NCBI GenBank assembly: GCA_026770025.1 | Contig: JAMXDE010000009.1 | Coordinates: 1,463,001-1,527,000 of the forward strand | Origin: Craspedostauros australis | Taxonomy: Eukaryota; Bacillariophyta; Bacillariophyceae; Mastogloiales; Achnanthaceae | Length of the DNA stretch: 64,000 nt | Direction of reading: 5' to 3' | Shown here: one piece after another, positions 41,491-53,030 of the stretch | How the letters are laid out: every line of letters begins with the position of its first letter | Position numbering within the stretch: the first letter of the stretch is position 1 | Made by a program: the position numbers and the translations under genes | The notes under the pieces: generated by a model | Told to the model about the DNA's origin: nothing | The model's database searches: none | What the model saw: only the letters and a program-made list of their open reading frames with translations

Positions 41491-41504
41491 CGTTTTAAAA
41501 CGTG
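41487..41504 (+). promoter_or_regulatory. Palindrome at the Copia-2 primer-site position
   Basis: ACACGTTTTAAAACGTGT spans the junction of the 5' LTR and the interior. A TGG complementary to a tRNA 3' end is absent. Copia-3 has a related palindrome at the same place. Confidence 0.6.
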
Positions 41505-41561
41505 TCTTGAGACACTCAGACACACGAAGTTGGGCCATCAGGGCTGAAGAACAACGACAAG

Positions 41562-44500
41562 ATGGATGAAGACGGGGTCAAGTCGGTGAAGATCGTCAAG
41601 TTCGATGGCGAGGACTTTGACGAGTGGTTGGACGTCTTCATGGCTCTCGCTGCGTGCAAGGGGTACGATGAGGTGTTGGACGAGACAGTCGCGGTACCAA
41701 GGCATGATCAGGCAGCCAAGAGCGAAGCAGAGAAGAAGGCTGAGCGGATGAACAAGGCAGCATACAGCACGCTGATGCTCAGCACTGAGGGACTGGCGAG
41801 AAGCATCGTGAGGGAGTGCAAGACAGATCACCAACCCAAGGGTGATGCTGTGGCAGCATTGAAGGCACTTCAGGACAGGTATGCGCCGCGGGACAAGGCA
41901 GACAAGGTGACGAAGCTCAACGAGTTCACCATGTGTACACTGCAGACTCCGGAAGAGGATCCAAGCCAGTGGATGATGAGAATCAACAAGATCGTGAAGG
42001 AGCTGAAGGATTTCGGCGTGGAGAAGACGGATGACGACTGCATTGCGCATGTGATGGTGAACCTACCCGAGGAGATCTACAGCGAGGTGAAGACTACACT
42101 GGATAGAGAGCTGAATGATGGAGACCTCAAGTGGGAGTCGCTGAAGAAGTCCCTGATCCGATTCTGGAAGAGGAAGGTGAGGACGAGTGAGGATGGGAGC
42201 ACTGCGTCGACTTCAACCAACAAGGCCTTCAACACCATGACGAAGGGGTATCAGAGCGGGTTCAAGGGCACGTGTCGCAAGTGTGGAGAATACGGACACA
42301 AGGCAGCAGAGTGCACCAAGCCACCAACCAACAACAATGACTACCTCCAACGAATCAAGTGCTACAGATGCAAGAAGCAAGGGCACAAGGCCAAGGATTG
42401 TCCGGAGAAGAACGGACAGGGCGGACAAGCAGGAGGATCTGGGAACACCCACTCTGGAATGTTCGTTGGTATGGCAGCAATATCTCATGTAACTGGGACA
42501 GATGGCAGGCAGGCTGGAGACAAGAACAAGTGGCTGGCTGACACCGGAGCTACATGCCATGTGACCTGGTCAACCGAAGGGATCACAGATCTGGTGGCGG
42601 TCACCGATGACAGACAGGTGCAGGTGGGAGACCGCAACATGGTGACACCAACCCATGTGGGGGAATTTCATGGAGAGTGCCTGGACGGTACCGAGTTCAT
42701 CTTGAAGTCAGTCTTCGTGGTCCCAGGATTCGCACACAACATCATCAGTATTCCCCAATTCCTGGAGAAGGGATGCACGCTCAGTGGAGGCAAGGATGAT
42801 ATCACTTTGAAACATCCAAGCGCCAACATCAGTCTGAAGTTCCAACATGAAGATGACAATGGAGACGGCAACCTGTACTTCCTCAAATGCAAGTCAAAGG
42901 GGAAGCCAACGGAATCCATCATGGCCACGGGAACTGTGGAGAGGAAGAGCACCATGGATGTCAATCGAGCTCATCGCATCCTGGGGCATCCAAACGAGCA
43001 CTACACCAAGCTGACAGCAGCAAAGGCAGGCTGGTCACTCACTGGGACTTGGAGAGCATGTGAGGCATGTGCAAAGGCAAAAGCAAAGGCGAAGGGAGTG
43101 AGGAAGAAGGCATTTGAGAAAGCTACCCACATCGCTCAACGCCTATACCTGGACATTTCTGGTCCATACAAGAAGACGACCAAAGGAAGCAACTACTGGC
43201 TGTTGATCGTGGATGAGGTTTCCAAGAAGAAGTGGAGTTACTTCCTGACAAACAAGAGCCAGCTTGCAGGACAGGTGGAGACTCTACTCACCAAACTCAA
43301 AGGTGCAGACCTGAAGGTGGAGGCCATTCGGTGTGACAACGCTGGTGAGAACCAAGGGAAGCTGGAGAAGGTCTGTGACGAGCATGGAATCCAACTGGAG
43401 TACACCGCCCCCAACACACCAATGATGAATGGTGTTGTTGAGAGAGGATTCGTGACGATTCGAGATTCGGCACTGGCGCTCATGTTGGATGCTGATCTCA
43501 CTGATGAGGCACAAGGACGGCTTTGGGCGGAGGCAATCCACACGGCAACCCGTCTCCATAACCTGACGGTCACGACAGGCAACGACAAGAGTCCAGATGA
43601 AACCTTCTACGGCCAGAATCCCAAGCTCTATCCGCATCTGATGGAATGGGGACGCGTCGGATACGTAACGGATCGCGCCAAGAAGCCGAAGCTTACACCA
43701 AAAGCATTCAAAACGGTGATGCTGGGCTATGCTGACAACCATGCAGGCGATACCTATCGGATGCTGAAGGTCGATACCAACAAGGTGGTGATGTCCAGAG
43801 ACCTGAACTGGATGGAGTGGCATGGAGCAGGGGTCGTGGATGGTGTGGAGATCATTGCACAACCTGAGCCTGCATCCAATCCAACACCAGCAGCAACCGC
43901 AGCCGCAGTCCCAGATGAGAAGGCTGTGGTCGATGCGGATGTTCCACTGATGATGACTCCGTCCACTGGGGAGAGAGCAGCAACCACCAAGATTCCAAAG
44001 ATGGTCAGCATCGATGAACTTCCTCATGTCATTTCGGACGATGAGAGCGGTGTGATGGCGGACCCAACCGACCATGTCCGGGACGATATCAACGGAATCG
44101 TTGTGGATCCTGGGCTTGTCTCTGATTCGGATGGAAATGAGGGCATGGATGACTTCGAGATGGTGGATGTGCATCAGGCGAATGAACGGCATGTGACACC
44201 TGCGAACCAACGTGAGAGACATCCAACTCGTCTGGCAGTTCCGCAAGCTGGGAGAGGGTCATCCAAGATGGAGAGAGAGCGAGCGAAACTACAGACCTGG
44301 AGATCCTACGAGGTGCAAGGCCGGAATGATGGAAGGCCAAACACCAGATCCGGGAGAGTGTTGATGGTTTTCAACGCTTCCCTTACTTCTGATCCAGGGC
44401 TGCCAAAGACGCTCAAGGACGCTCTGAGCAGGCCAGATGGTGACAAGTGGAAGGGAGCAGCTGAAAAGGAGGTTCACAACTTCCAGAAGCGCGACTGTCT

Positions 44501-46010
44501 CCAAGTCATTGATCGAGGCAGCATGGGACGAGGACGCACTGCACTCAAGTCTCGCTGGATATTCGTGAAGAAGTCCGAACAGGATGGGTCAACACGGTAC
44601 AAAGCGAGGCTGGTGGTGAAGGGATACGAACAGATCCCTGGAGTGGACTTCACAGAGTCATTCTCCCCGGTCGCAAGTGATACCACAATTCGAACAATGC
44701 TGGCGGTGTGCCTGGCCAACACTGGATGGGTGATCGAAGCCCTGGATGTGGAGGCAGCATTCCTGAACGCAGAGATTGAAGAAGAGGTGTACATCGAGAT
44801 CCCAGAAGGATTCGTGGACGGAGACTTTGACGGAAGGGCAGATCCAGAATATCGTCACAAGCATGTTGCAAAACTGCTGAAGGCGGTGTATGGAACGGTT
44901 CAAGCACCCAGAGCATGGATGAAGACTTTCACAGCAGCACTGGTGGACATTGGATTCACCAAGAGTCTGGCAGATCCATGCTTGTTCGTGTACAAGTCGA
45001 GCGGGCAAGTCACAGCACTGGTGATTGTGTATGTCGACGATGCTGCTATCGGAGGAGACCCAGTCACAGTCGAATGGATCAAGGAAGAGATCGCACGCAA
45101 GTTCAACATCACGGACCTTGGAGAGCTCACCAAACATCTGGGAGTATGGTACAAGAGGATGACTGATGCAGATGGCAAGTGCCTGGTGGTCAGCATGGAC
45201 GACTTTGTGGAGCAGATGATCAAGGAATTCGAACAGCACTACGGATCGAACATCAGACCCTTTGAGACCCCAGGATACCCATCAACTACCCTGGTGAAGG
45301 CAGCCGAAGATGATGAAGTGGACAATCGCGCTGGATACCGATCCATTGTTGGCAAGCTCCTCTGGATGATGAAGAAAGTGGGACCAGAGTGTGCCAACGC
45401 TGTCAGAGAACTTGCATCACATCTGGAGCATCCAACCAAGGAACACTGGAAGGCGATGGCGAGACTGATCGGATACATCAAGGCTGAGATTGCGAAGGAG
45501 GACAGCTATGCCATCAAGCTCAGGAAGCCGCGCAGGCTGGAGATTGAAGCATGGTGCGATTCGGATTACGCAACGAACAAGGATCATCGTCGCAGCGTCT
45601 CAGGCAACATCGTGACGGTCGGAGGGTGTCTTGTGAGCTGGCAGTCCAAGACACAGCGATCGGTGACACTCTCGAGCACAGAGGCGGAGTACGTGTCGAT
45701 GGCAAACTGCGCAACCGAATGCAAGTTCGCCAAGATGCTGCTGGATGAGATGACTGGAACCAACACGCAGATCACTCTACATGGCGACAACACTGGAGCA
45801 ATCTTCTTGACCAAGAACCAGCAGGTTGGACTACGCACCAAGCACATCGATGTGGCATATCACTTCATCAAGGAGATGGTACAGGGAGGAGAGATGACCA
45901 TGAAGTTCACACCATCCGAGATGAACTTCGCGGATCCCATGACCAAGAATGTGAAGGAGAGCATTCATGAGAGGCTGGTGCCATCCATCAGACAAGGAGG
46001 GTTGAAGTGA
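41562..46010 (+). CDS. Copia-2 gag-pol polyprotein, 1482 residues
   Basis: A single open frame in the Copia order. Gag of the UBN2 type is at about residues 1-215 (FDGEDFDEWLDVFMALA). Two CCHC zinc knuckles follow: CRKCGEYGHKAAEC (about 237) and CYRCKKQGHKAKDC (about 266). The protease motif WLADTGATCHVT is near 325. Integrase has the zinc residues HRILGHPNEHY and CEACAKAKA (about 470-510) and core acids in LDISGP (about 531), RCDNAGEN (about 592) and GVVERG (about 627). RT has VYVDDAAIGG near 1156. RNase H has CDSDYATNKDHRRS (about 1330), SSTEAEYV and GDNTGAI. All catalytic residues I looked for are present. Gag and pol are fused with no frameshift or stop. The ATG at 41562 lies 71 bp after the LTR. 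Confidence 0.95.
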   Translation: MDEDGVKSVKIVKFDGEDFDEWLDVFMALAACKGYDEVLDETVAVPRHDQAAKSEAEKKAERMNKAAYSTLMLSTEGLARSIVRECKTDHQPKGDAVAALKALQDRYAPRDKADKVTKLNEFTMCTLQTPEEDPSQWMMRINKIVKELKDFGVEKTDDDCIAHVMVNLPEEIYSEVKTTLDRELNDGDLKWESLKKSLIRFWKRKVRTSEDGSTASTSTNKAFNTMTKGYQSGFKGTCRKCGEYGHKAAECTKPPTNNNDYLQRIKCYRCKKQGHKAKDCPEKNGQGGQAGGSGNTHSGMFVGMAAISHVTGTDGRQAGDKNKWLADTGATCHVTWSTEGITDLVAVTDDRQVQVGDRNMVTPTHVGEFHGECLDGTEFILKSVFVVPGFAHNIISIPQFLEKGCTLSGGKDDITLKHPSANISLKFQHEDDNGDGNLYFLKCKSKGKPTESIMATGTVERKSTMDVNRAHRILGHPNEHYTKLTAAKAGWSLTGTWRACEACAKAKAKAKGVRKKAFEKATHIAQRLYLDISGPYKKTTKGSNYWLLIVDEVSKKKWSYFLTNKSQLAGQVETLLTKLKGADLKVEAIRCDNAGENQGKLEKVCDEHGIQLEYTAPNTPMMNGVVERGFVTIRDSALALMLDADLTDEAQGRLWAEAIHTATRLHNLTVTTGNDKSPDETFYGQNPKLYPHLMEWGRVGYVTDRAKKPKLTPKAFKTVMLGYADNHAGDTYRMLKVDTNKVVMSRDLNWMEWHGAGVVDGVEIIAQPEPASNPTPAATAAAVPDEKAVVDADVPLMMTPSTGERAATTKIPKMVSIDELPHVISDDESGVMADPTDHVRDDINGIVVDPGLVSDSDGNEGMDDFEMVDVHQANERHVTPANQRERHPTRLAVPQAGRGSSKMERERAKLQTWRSYEVQGRNDGRPNTRSGRVLMVFNASLTSDPGLPKTLKDALSRPDGDKWKGAAEKEVHNFQKRDCLQVIDRGSMGRGRTALKSRWIFVKKSEQDGSTRYKARLVVKGYEQIPGVDFTESFSPVASDTTIRTMLAVCLANTGWVIEALDVEAAFLNAEIEEEVYIEIPEGFVDGDFDGRADPEYRHKHVAKLLKAVYGTVQAPRAWMKTFTAALVDIGFTKSLADPCLFVYKSSGQVTALVIVYVDDAAIGGDPVTVEWIKEEIARKFNITDLGELTKHLGVWYKRMTDADGKCLVVSMDDFVEQMIKEFEQHYGSNIRPFETPGYPSTTLVKAAEDDEVDNRAGYRSIVGKLLWMMKKVGPECANAVRELASHLEHPTKEHWKAMARLIGYIKAEIAKEDSYAIKLRKPRRLEIEAWCDSDYATNKDHRRSVSGNIVTVGGCLVSWQSKTQRSVTLSSTEAEYVSMANCATECKFAKMLLDEMTGTNTQITLHGDNTGAIFLTKNQQVGLRTKHIDVAYHFIKEMVQGGEMTMKFTPSEMNFADPMTKNVKESIHERLVPSIRQGGLK

Positions 46011-46062
46011 CAATCGATGTCATTTTGAGATGAAAGGAGAGGTTCTGCACAAACAGGGAGAG

Positions 46063-46725
46063 TGTTGGAACATGACGAATATTCAGATTCGTGTATGACC
46101 CGGTAGGGGTCACAGTTGCGCAAATGACTGCTCACACATATTTGTTTGTCCAGAACTCCTTCTCACGATCAAATGTTCCAAACCCGAAAACGGAAATTTA
46201 CAGCAGAATCCTCGAATATGACGAAAGAATCTCGGAATCTTCAGAAACAAATAATCTACGAGCCGAGAGGAATCTAACGTCAGCGGGAACGTGAGGAGCA
46301 GAGCATGAACGTCAGCAGAGGAGCAAGACCAGATATATATGGATGAGAGGAACCACTTAGGTAAGACGTCAGGATTAGAGACTGACGCAATCGAGTTCCT
46401 GAATCTCTGTCTGACACAACCAAGACCAAATAAGACAACAACACGACGAACTGCGGGAAACTGGCGCAGGTCGAGGATTCACATCGCGGTGGATCGTTAG
46501 GAATTAGGAAATGATCTGACTCAATAGGAGTCAGAACTACACGAGTTTGCAGGGCAACTGGAGATTGACATGAGTTGACTTTTGACAGACAAGTCGAGCT
46601 CATAAATCGCAGAGAAAGAGGAATCACCAACCTACAAACCCGGGATAACAGAACAACTAACTTAGTGAACCAATTGTAGCCCCACCCGGTCTACATGAGC
46701 AACAGGATTGAGACCTGTTTCAACA
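46063..46725 (+). repeat. Copia-2 3' LTR (663 bp)
   Basis: Identical by eye to 40828-41490. Preceded by AACAGGGAGAG, a short polypurine tract. Confidence 0.93.
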
Positions 46726-46731
46726 ACTGCA

Positions 46732-47088
46732 ACCATCACCATCCGCACAGGCAACAAGAGTCCTCCACACCAAATCAACACCACATTGCGCATTGGGATG
46801 GGTTGGCATGTTCAGCAATCAACAGGCGGAGCAATACTGTGCCGCCTCCACTGTTCCTGCCGCACGGACCACCAACATACAATACCATGCGCGCTCTATC
46901 CAGAGGCACGAGCGCCACCGTCTTGGCTCGCGATTTCCAGAGCATCGATGCTCGGCTGAGGCGATCGACAGGAACATCCGCCTCACGAACGAAGTTGAGA
47001 GCGCCACGAAGGAGGACATGTGGGTGTACGGTATCCATGGGCCATGGATCGCTGACCGTGTGCTTCTTCTGCCATATGGAACTCTGTG
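46732..47088. other. Non-coding start of unit 4 after Copia-2
   Basis: Matches 17710-18070 and 11490-11850 (for example CCTGCCGCACGGACCACCAA). The short frames here are not conserved across units. Confidence 0.5.
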
Positions 47089-47828
47089 TCAACCATGATC
47101 CGCAATACAGTACTCGCACTCTGCATGGGGTTGCTTGTTGGTTGGTTGGTTCTTTGGTTTCTTCTTTTGCTCGTCAAGCTCTCTGGATGCTTGGACTGTG
47201 CTACCTCGTCGGTTCCTGTATTTCCGCCACGCTGGCACTGGTCGCTTCGAAGATTGGAATGGATGGTGACCCTGGCATTTGTTTCTCCAACGGCAAGTGA
47301 TCACTCCTCCTGAGACTTGGTGAGGGTCTCGACTGCAGCTTTGGGCACAATGGCGAGAGTGCAACTCCTGGTGAGATGAGAACGATAGCGTGATACGAGA
47401 CGGTCGATGGAGACGCACAGCAACCATGCTCCTCATGGCTTCTCATCATTTCTCTCTGCCTTGCTCGCCATGTGTTCTTCGTAGATCGCCTCTTCCAGCA
47501 ACTTGGATCGGCTGGCATCGGCACTGTTGCTTCCAATCTGCTTGGCAGTGTGACTTGGAGTAGAGTGCTCTGTGTGCGAATCCGGTGGCACGGCGACGAC
47601 CGCATGGCTTGTGACAATGCTGCTGCCATTCGTCCTTTGTCTGTGCAACGAACCAACAACGATGTTGATGGCAGAGTGTGGATGGAACCACGGATGTCCA
47701 ATCTGCTTGTGAATGACATCGGCAACATCCGTCTGTGCGTATGTATCGTAGAGAGCAGACCAGACTCGTCGTAGACGAGGCAGAGGCAGCCTGGGAGCAG
47801 TATCCAGCACTTCAATCTCGTGAAACAT
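47089..47828 (-). pseudogene. Segment S1, unit 4: longest intact start
   Basis: From the ATG at 47828 (MFHEIEVLDTAPRL) the frame is open for 131 codons, through DVADVIHKQIGHPWFHPHS, PPDSHTEHSTPSHTAKQ and SRSKLLEEAIYEEHMASKAE. It then ends at TGA where unit 2 has CGA (EKPRGAW). Beyond the stop the frame continues with coding-like SIDRLVSRYRSHLTRS. The product is unknown. This copy shows best that the N-terminal part is a real reading frame. Confidence 0.45.
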
Positions 47829-48051
47829 CCGGTGACTTCATCACAGTGTTCTATTGCACGAGCAGATATAGTGCATGCGGTACTGTTCCAAACATACGTA
47901 GAGAAGTACAGTCTATTCGTAGGTGTATTATATTACAGGGATGTGGATCTACCATACCTCTATGAGTATGATACGAATACGGAGCGGCCCCTCCATCTCA
48001 TTCCATCCCATCATGTCGTGATGCATCACAGGGTGGGAGTGTTGGTACCAT

Positions 48052-50371
48052 TCATCGAGCGATCGCGGTACTGAGATGAGCTCTTGCTCCTGATCGCTTT
48101 CTTTGGTGTGAGTTGCAGCGGCTTTGAGCCAGACAGCTTCTCATGGTAGACAGCATCGCGAGTCGACGATCTGCTTCGTCCACGATGATTTGATTGAAGG
48201 GCCCCGCGTGATGACGACCGTTTGTTGCCATGCTGTTGTTTGCCATGCCGTCCATTGTCATCTCGCTCATTGCTGTGCCATTCGACGCTGTAATTTCGAT
48301 ATCCTCTTGATCTGCTTCGATGTCGCGCCGATGGTGATCGTTCATCGGAGGACTTCCTTCGCTGATCTTCGCCACGTGGTGTCGATTGGCTACGGCCACG
48401 TTGATTTGGTCTTCGCGAACTTCCTCGGTCATGCTTTCACGAAGGTGAGCCCTTGCGTCGTTGCAAACCAGTACCAGTGGAGTGCGCATTTGAGGTGACT
48501 TCGCGTGAACGCGAGGCTGCGTTCACATCATCCGAACTGCCAGATGTTCGTTGTCTCCGCGATGATGGCAATGAGTCCATCGATACTTGCGTAGTTCTTC
48601 TACGGCCATGATCGGATGGGCTTCGACGACTCCGCGCCGATGGCGAGCGGCAGCTTCTTCCAGAGGAGCAAGTGTGAATTGCTCCGTCATGACGATGACG
48701 CAATGATGGCGAACGCTCCACACTCTTTGATCTTGACGATGTTGAATGCGGCTTGCCACTGGTGTGCTGTGCGCTTCTACGCCGATGCCGTGGCGATGGT
48801 AATATCGATGGTAATATCAATGGTGATGACGAGTCTCTTGTTTTGCTGGAGTGGTGATGTCGGGCCCATTGCCAAGCACTTTGGAGAACGTTTCCTTGAT
48901 CGCCTCGCACAGAGCACCCGTGCTTCATTCGCGTGAACGTCGCTGCTTTGAGTCTTCACTTGGGCGCAACGAACTGCATGCGGATCTGTTGCGGGAAGGG
49001 GACACCCGGTCCTTCTTGCTCGATTTCAATTGGATTCCCAAACTCAAGGCTCCAGGACTGGATGGGGCCTGGGGGCATGGCCGAGACACCTCCATGTTCG
49101 TGTTCGTGGTTGCGTTCGAACTGTTGAAGATCGAGTTTGGATTTGGACTGTGATGATGATGACGGTGGCGACGGCGATGGCGCCTTTGCGGATGCTTTAG
49201 TCAAGGCAAAGTCGGCCAATTGCGATGGACGAGATTCGAGAGATGATCATTGCTATGATTTGACAGGATTGGTCGACGACACTTCACGTAATGATGATCG
49301 TTTGACCTTGAGGATACTTTCCAACGTTGATCTGTGCTTGTTCAACGACCAAGACTGCTGTCTCTTTTCATGTGTGCGGCTGAATGGGGCTGGTGTAGAT
49401 GCCGCGCTCCGACCTTCAGGCGTGACAGGGGCCACAGAGCTTCTCCCACCATTCATTGCAGCAGCACTTGGCGCAACATCGACGCTGTCATCGTCGTCGT
49501 GGAGACTTGGCAGATTGATCAGTGACTCCAGGCTCTTGCTGCGTGGCTTTTTCGTTGTTGCAACTAGAGATACAGCCGGGGTACTGGCTGCACTCATCGC
49601 GCCTGGTGTGTCTGACGTGTCTGACGTGCCTGGCTTGTTGCGTCCGTCCTTCGCGGATTCCAAGAATACCAAACTCTTGCTCCTCGATTCGGCGTTGCTG
49701 GTCGTTCCGTTGGAATTCGTTTTTGGCCTTGGCAAGCGTCTTCGACTCTGGGCAAGCTTCGTCCTGTCTTAGCTGCTCCGTTCGCAGGTTGTGCCGAGTG
49801 CTGGGGCTGTGGCGAAGCTGAGTCCACCTGGGGTGTTTTGCGCCGGTATCGATTCGTTGTTGTTGAACTTGCTGGGATCAAGGGAGCTGAATGACATCTC
49901 GTGAGCTTGCATGTTGAGCATGTCCAGACTCTTCGCACATGATGGTTTCACAGCCGAAGCTTTCGCATCTTTGGCTGTACTTCTATTGGCACTGCTTGGT
50001 GTATCTGTGCTGACACTCGCACGACGACCTGATTTTGCAGCTGCTTTGGCCTCTTTGGCAACGCTGGTGGGATTGCTTGCCTTTGATTTCATGTTGGCCT
50101 GTTGCGGTTGCTTGGTCTCCATGTTCTTCTCTGCTATCAGTCTGACACCGTCCTCTTCCAGCAACTTCGATCGTCATGACCGCACGGGCTGTACGAAGGT
50201 TCGAACAGAGTACCTATCAGGCTGGACGCTTGGCTGTGGCAGCTCCCAGAGTAGATCGCACTCATGGAAGGTTCCATAGTAATACTCATAGTCGTAGGAC
50301 GAGTGGGTCAAGGGTACGGAGCAACTGGCGAGCCTTCCCGCAGTTCCTCTTGGATATCGATGCCTCATCAT
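48052..50371 (-). pseudogene. Segment S2, unit 4: Lys/Ser/Ala-rich unknown protein
   Basis: Starts MMRHRYPRGTAGRLASCSV and continues to FVQPVRS. A TGA follows, and then, without frame change, RSKLLEEDGVRLIAEK. Units 2 and 3 have an 8-bp duplication at this spot instead. The later blocks are ESRSKSLVFLESAKDGRN with PRSKSLESLINLPS (49735-49253), a Ser-rich stretch, and the MRTPLVLVCNDARAH block ending at 48052. They lie in several frames. The recurring SKSLE motif is shared with unit 3. Function unknown. Confidence 0.4.
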
Positions 50372-50855
50372 CTTGTCTGTTTGCTTGTCTGACTGTTTGT
50401 GTTGTTGGTGGTGTTGGTGGTGTTGGTGTTGGTGGTACCAATGTGAAGGGATGCGGCGCCGTTGGAGGGGTTGCCATCACCCTCACAATCATCGATCAGA
50501 GTTGCTTTGCACGAAGGCAACGCATTGGTGATGTTCGTCGCGAGTGTTTGTGGGTGTCATCGGTTGAATGAACTACGGATGGCAGACAGACGAGTACTCA
50601 ACAAACGCGCCAAAAATTCTTGACAATACCCAAAACAACGAACCTTCGATTTTGCACCCATGATCCATCAAACAACATCAACATCAACACAACAAGAGAG
50701 AGAGTGAAAGAGCAAGAGAGATGAAATGGCATGACTATGTTTGCATTGATGGAGGTATCAGCCAACACTGAGACATTGTCCATCAAGCAATGAAGAAATG
50801 AAGCAATGAAGCAATGAAGCAATGAAGTAATCAAGCAAGCGGCGGCTGCGCAAAT

Positions 50856-51955
50856 ATGGCACGCCAACCAGAATCAACGAAGGCCACCATTGCAAGAGAC
50901 GATGATGATGATGATGACGCTGATGATGATGCCAATGATGCTCATGATGAATGGCAAGCGGTGACGAACAGAGATCTCCAACGTGCCGCATCGCTCAGAA
51001 ACATCCGAAGGGAAGATATCACACCAACTGCTCCGGAGTAGAGACGGGCTTGGGACATGGGCAATCGCCGCACCAACAACACAAGCAACAACAGTGCCAA
51101 CAACAACAGCAAGACATGCCATGGCCCATGGTGCGATCTGGATTCAAGTCATCAGCAGCTGCGCGCACGCACAGAAACGTCAGATGCGTTGTCGGAAACG
51201 GAGATTCAGCACATGTTGGACAGGTACATCCGTGAGATCAATCGCAGCGACTTTTCCCGAGACCTGCAGAGCCATCAGTTTGGAAATGTTCCTCAGTTTC
51301 CACAACACGAACCACAACCAGCCACGCCTGTTCATACCGATGCTCAAAGAGATGCATCGCAGCCACAAACCGCAAACAATGAGACAGAGGCACTGTCTCA
51401 CTGGATCCACCATTATTGAAATCCTGTGCAATGACGTTGGCAACTTCTCCCATTGCTCGTCATCTTTGTCGGCCATACCTATCGAAAACTATGCAGCTGC
51501 TGGCATACGCTCGTGCCTTGCGCGACATCGTGCACGAACTGCACCACCAACAACAACAACAAGCTGAATGTGGCAATACGCTCCACTTCATCAAGTTGGA
51601 TTCGATTCCAACAAGCCATGTATGATGCCCGCGGGGTCCGCCATCGTTTCCCACGCACCTCCTTCCACACCCACGAAACCAACGAACGCGGAAACCATAG
51701 GATCGGCAATGACGACCATGACGATGACAGCGGTGGCTGAACCATCTTCTTCATGTCACATTGGCCAATGATGATGCACAGCAATGTGCCGTACGCCAAC
51801 CAGGATCATCTGCAATTCATGCGCACAGAGGATCATGAGTATCTCGCGGTTCAGCCAGACCGTGCTGCGAATGGTACAGGAGTACATGGAGAAGCATGCT
51901 GTGCGGATCACCAAAAGCGACGGTGAAGGCATGCCGGACGTTCCAAGAGAATGAG
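50856..51955 (+). pseudogene. Segment S3, unit 4: Gln/Asn-rich unknown protein
   Basis: The Asp-rich opening (50856-51041) ends in the TAG shared by all units. In the same frame, 51057-51419 gives a 120-residue stretch starting MGNRRTNNTSNNSANNNS, with LSETEIQHMLDRYIREINRS and a Pro/Gln-rich tail to HWIHHY. Coding-like pieces follow in other frames: LLAYARALRDIVHELHHQQQ (to 51625), a Thr/Met-rich piece (51568-51771), and SQTVLRMVQEYMEKHAVRIT (to about 51950). This is the best preserved S3. A gene with small introns is possible, since the same breaks recur in unit 3. Confidence 0.4.
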
Positions 51956-52109
51956 TGGATCACTAATTGTTCCAGCTCCTTTCACATAGTTACTATCCTA
52001 ATGACTATTCTGACGATTATTTACATCCATCATCTCAATTCTGTCATGTGTTCATTTCTCGAAGACTTCTGTTATGGTATGGCACTTCACTCCTCTTCTT
52101 CAGCTGCGC

Positions 52110-52210
52110 CGTCCGTCTTGATCACTTTGGATCATTTGGGACTCACAGAGTGGACGAAGTCCACCACTGTCGCTCAATCTATGTATGAATCCACTTGTGC
52201 TGTACCCTCA
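52110..52210 (-). pseudogene. 3' fragment of ankyrin/BTB copy 4, severed by Copia-3
   Basis: Reads EGTAQVDSYID, then TGA, then TVVDFVHS, matching the C-terminus of copy 2 (EGTAQVDSYMDRVTLVDFVRS). It is joined to 59054-60751 once Copia-3 and one CCCTCA are removed. The TGA was probably already present in the uninterrupted gene. Confidence 0.85.
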
Positions 52211-53012
52211 TGTCAGGAATCGAGGGTACGACTATGTCGTTATATCCTAGATTGCCGCACCTCCCATAATACCAAAAATAGACTAGTCGATCTACCAAAG
52301 TCGGACACACTCCCAAGTCGATTGTGAGCCATCCTCGTCTGTGTGTCAAGAGTATGACGGACAACGGACAGACGAATGACATGATGTGTTCGTGATGACT
52401 AACGGACAAAGATGGCGAACCTTGGATGTAAAAGGGAGACTGGAACACCGAAGTGTTCCAAGCACGATGGTTGACCGGTGGAACAAACATCTATGCGAAA
52501 GCGCTATCATGGTTATGTCACTCAGAACTCAGAACACAATCGTGTGAATGACGGAGAACCGCGAAGGAGAACAAAGCGCGGATCGGAACATCATCGAAGG
52601 ATTGGACTGATCGTGCTAGAACTTGATGTTCTGACCCAAGTGTGATCATCGGTGAACATGTGAGAAAAGTGAGTGAACAACGCGAAAGAGTGCACTGAAT
52701 GGGTGATTGATGTCGGATCGGAAGAGAGTGAAACTTGACATCAGCATGCATGTACTGCAGGAGTGTAGAAGGGAATCACCATGGATGAACATGATGAAAT
52801 ACACCTGGAATGCATGATGAGATGTGCATGATGAACAAGCTTTGCAATGATGAATACAAGAGCAACTACAGGGTGCTACTGCTATTATCATGGGCAATGG
52901 ATTTGAAGATGCAAGAAACCAAGAGGATGTTCTCACAGTTCCAACAATGCAACAACAGGAATAGGTAATCAGATACTACTACTAGAGACTGGGTTACCCC
53001 GGATTTCCAACA
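52211..53012 (+). repeat. Copia-3 5' LTR (802 bp)
   Basis: Identical by eye to 58252-59053. Followed directly by the palindrome ACGTTTCGAAACGT (53012-53025) at the primer-site position. Confidence 0.93.
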
Positions 53013-53030
53013 CGTTTCGAAACGTTATGA

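Larger units (their letters stand above)
40828..46725 (+). mobile_element. Copia-2: complete, apparently intact LTR retrotransposon
   Basis: 5898 bp with 663-bp LTRs (TGTTGGAACATG...CTGTTTCAACA) that I read as identical. It is flanked by the 6-bp duplication ACTGCA (40822-40827 and 46726-46731). The empty site, CCGCACTGCAACCATC, is present in unit 3 near 17700. One uninterrupted gag-pol frame fills the interior. Identical LTRs and an open frame point to a very recent insertion and possible activity. Confidence 0.95.
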
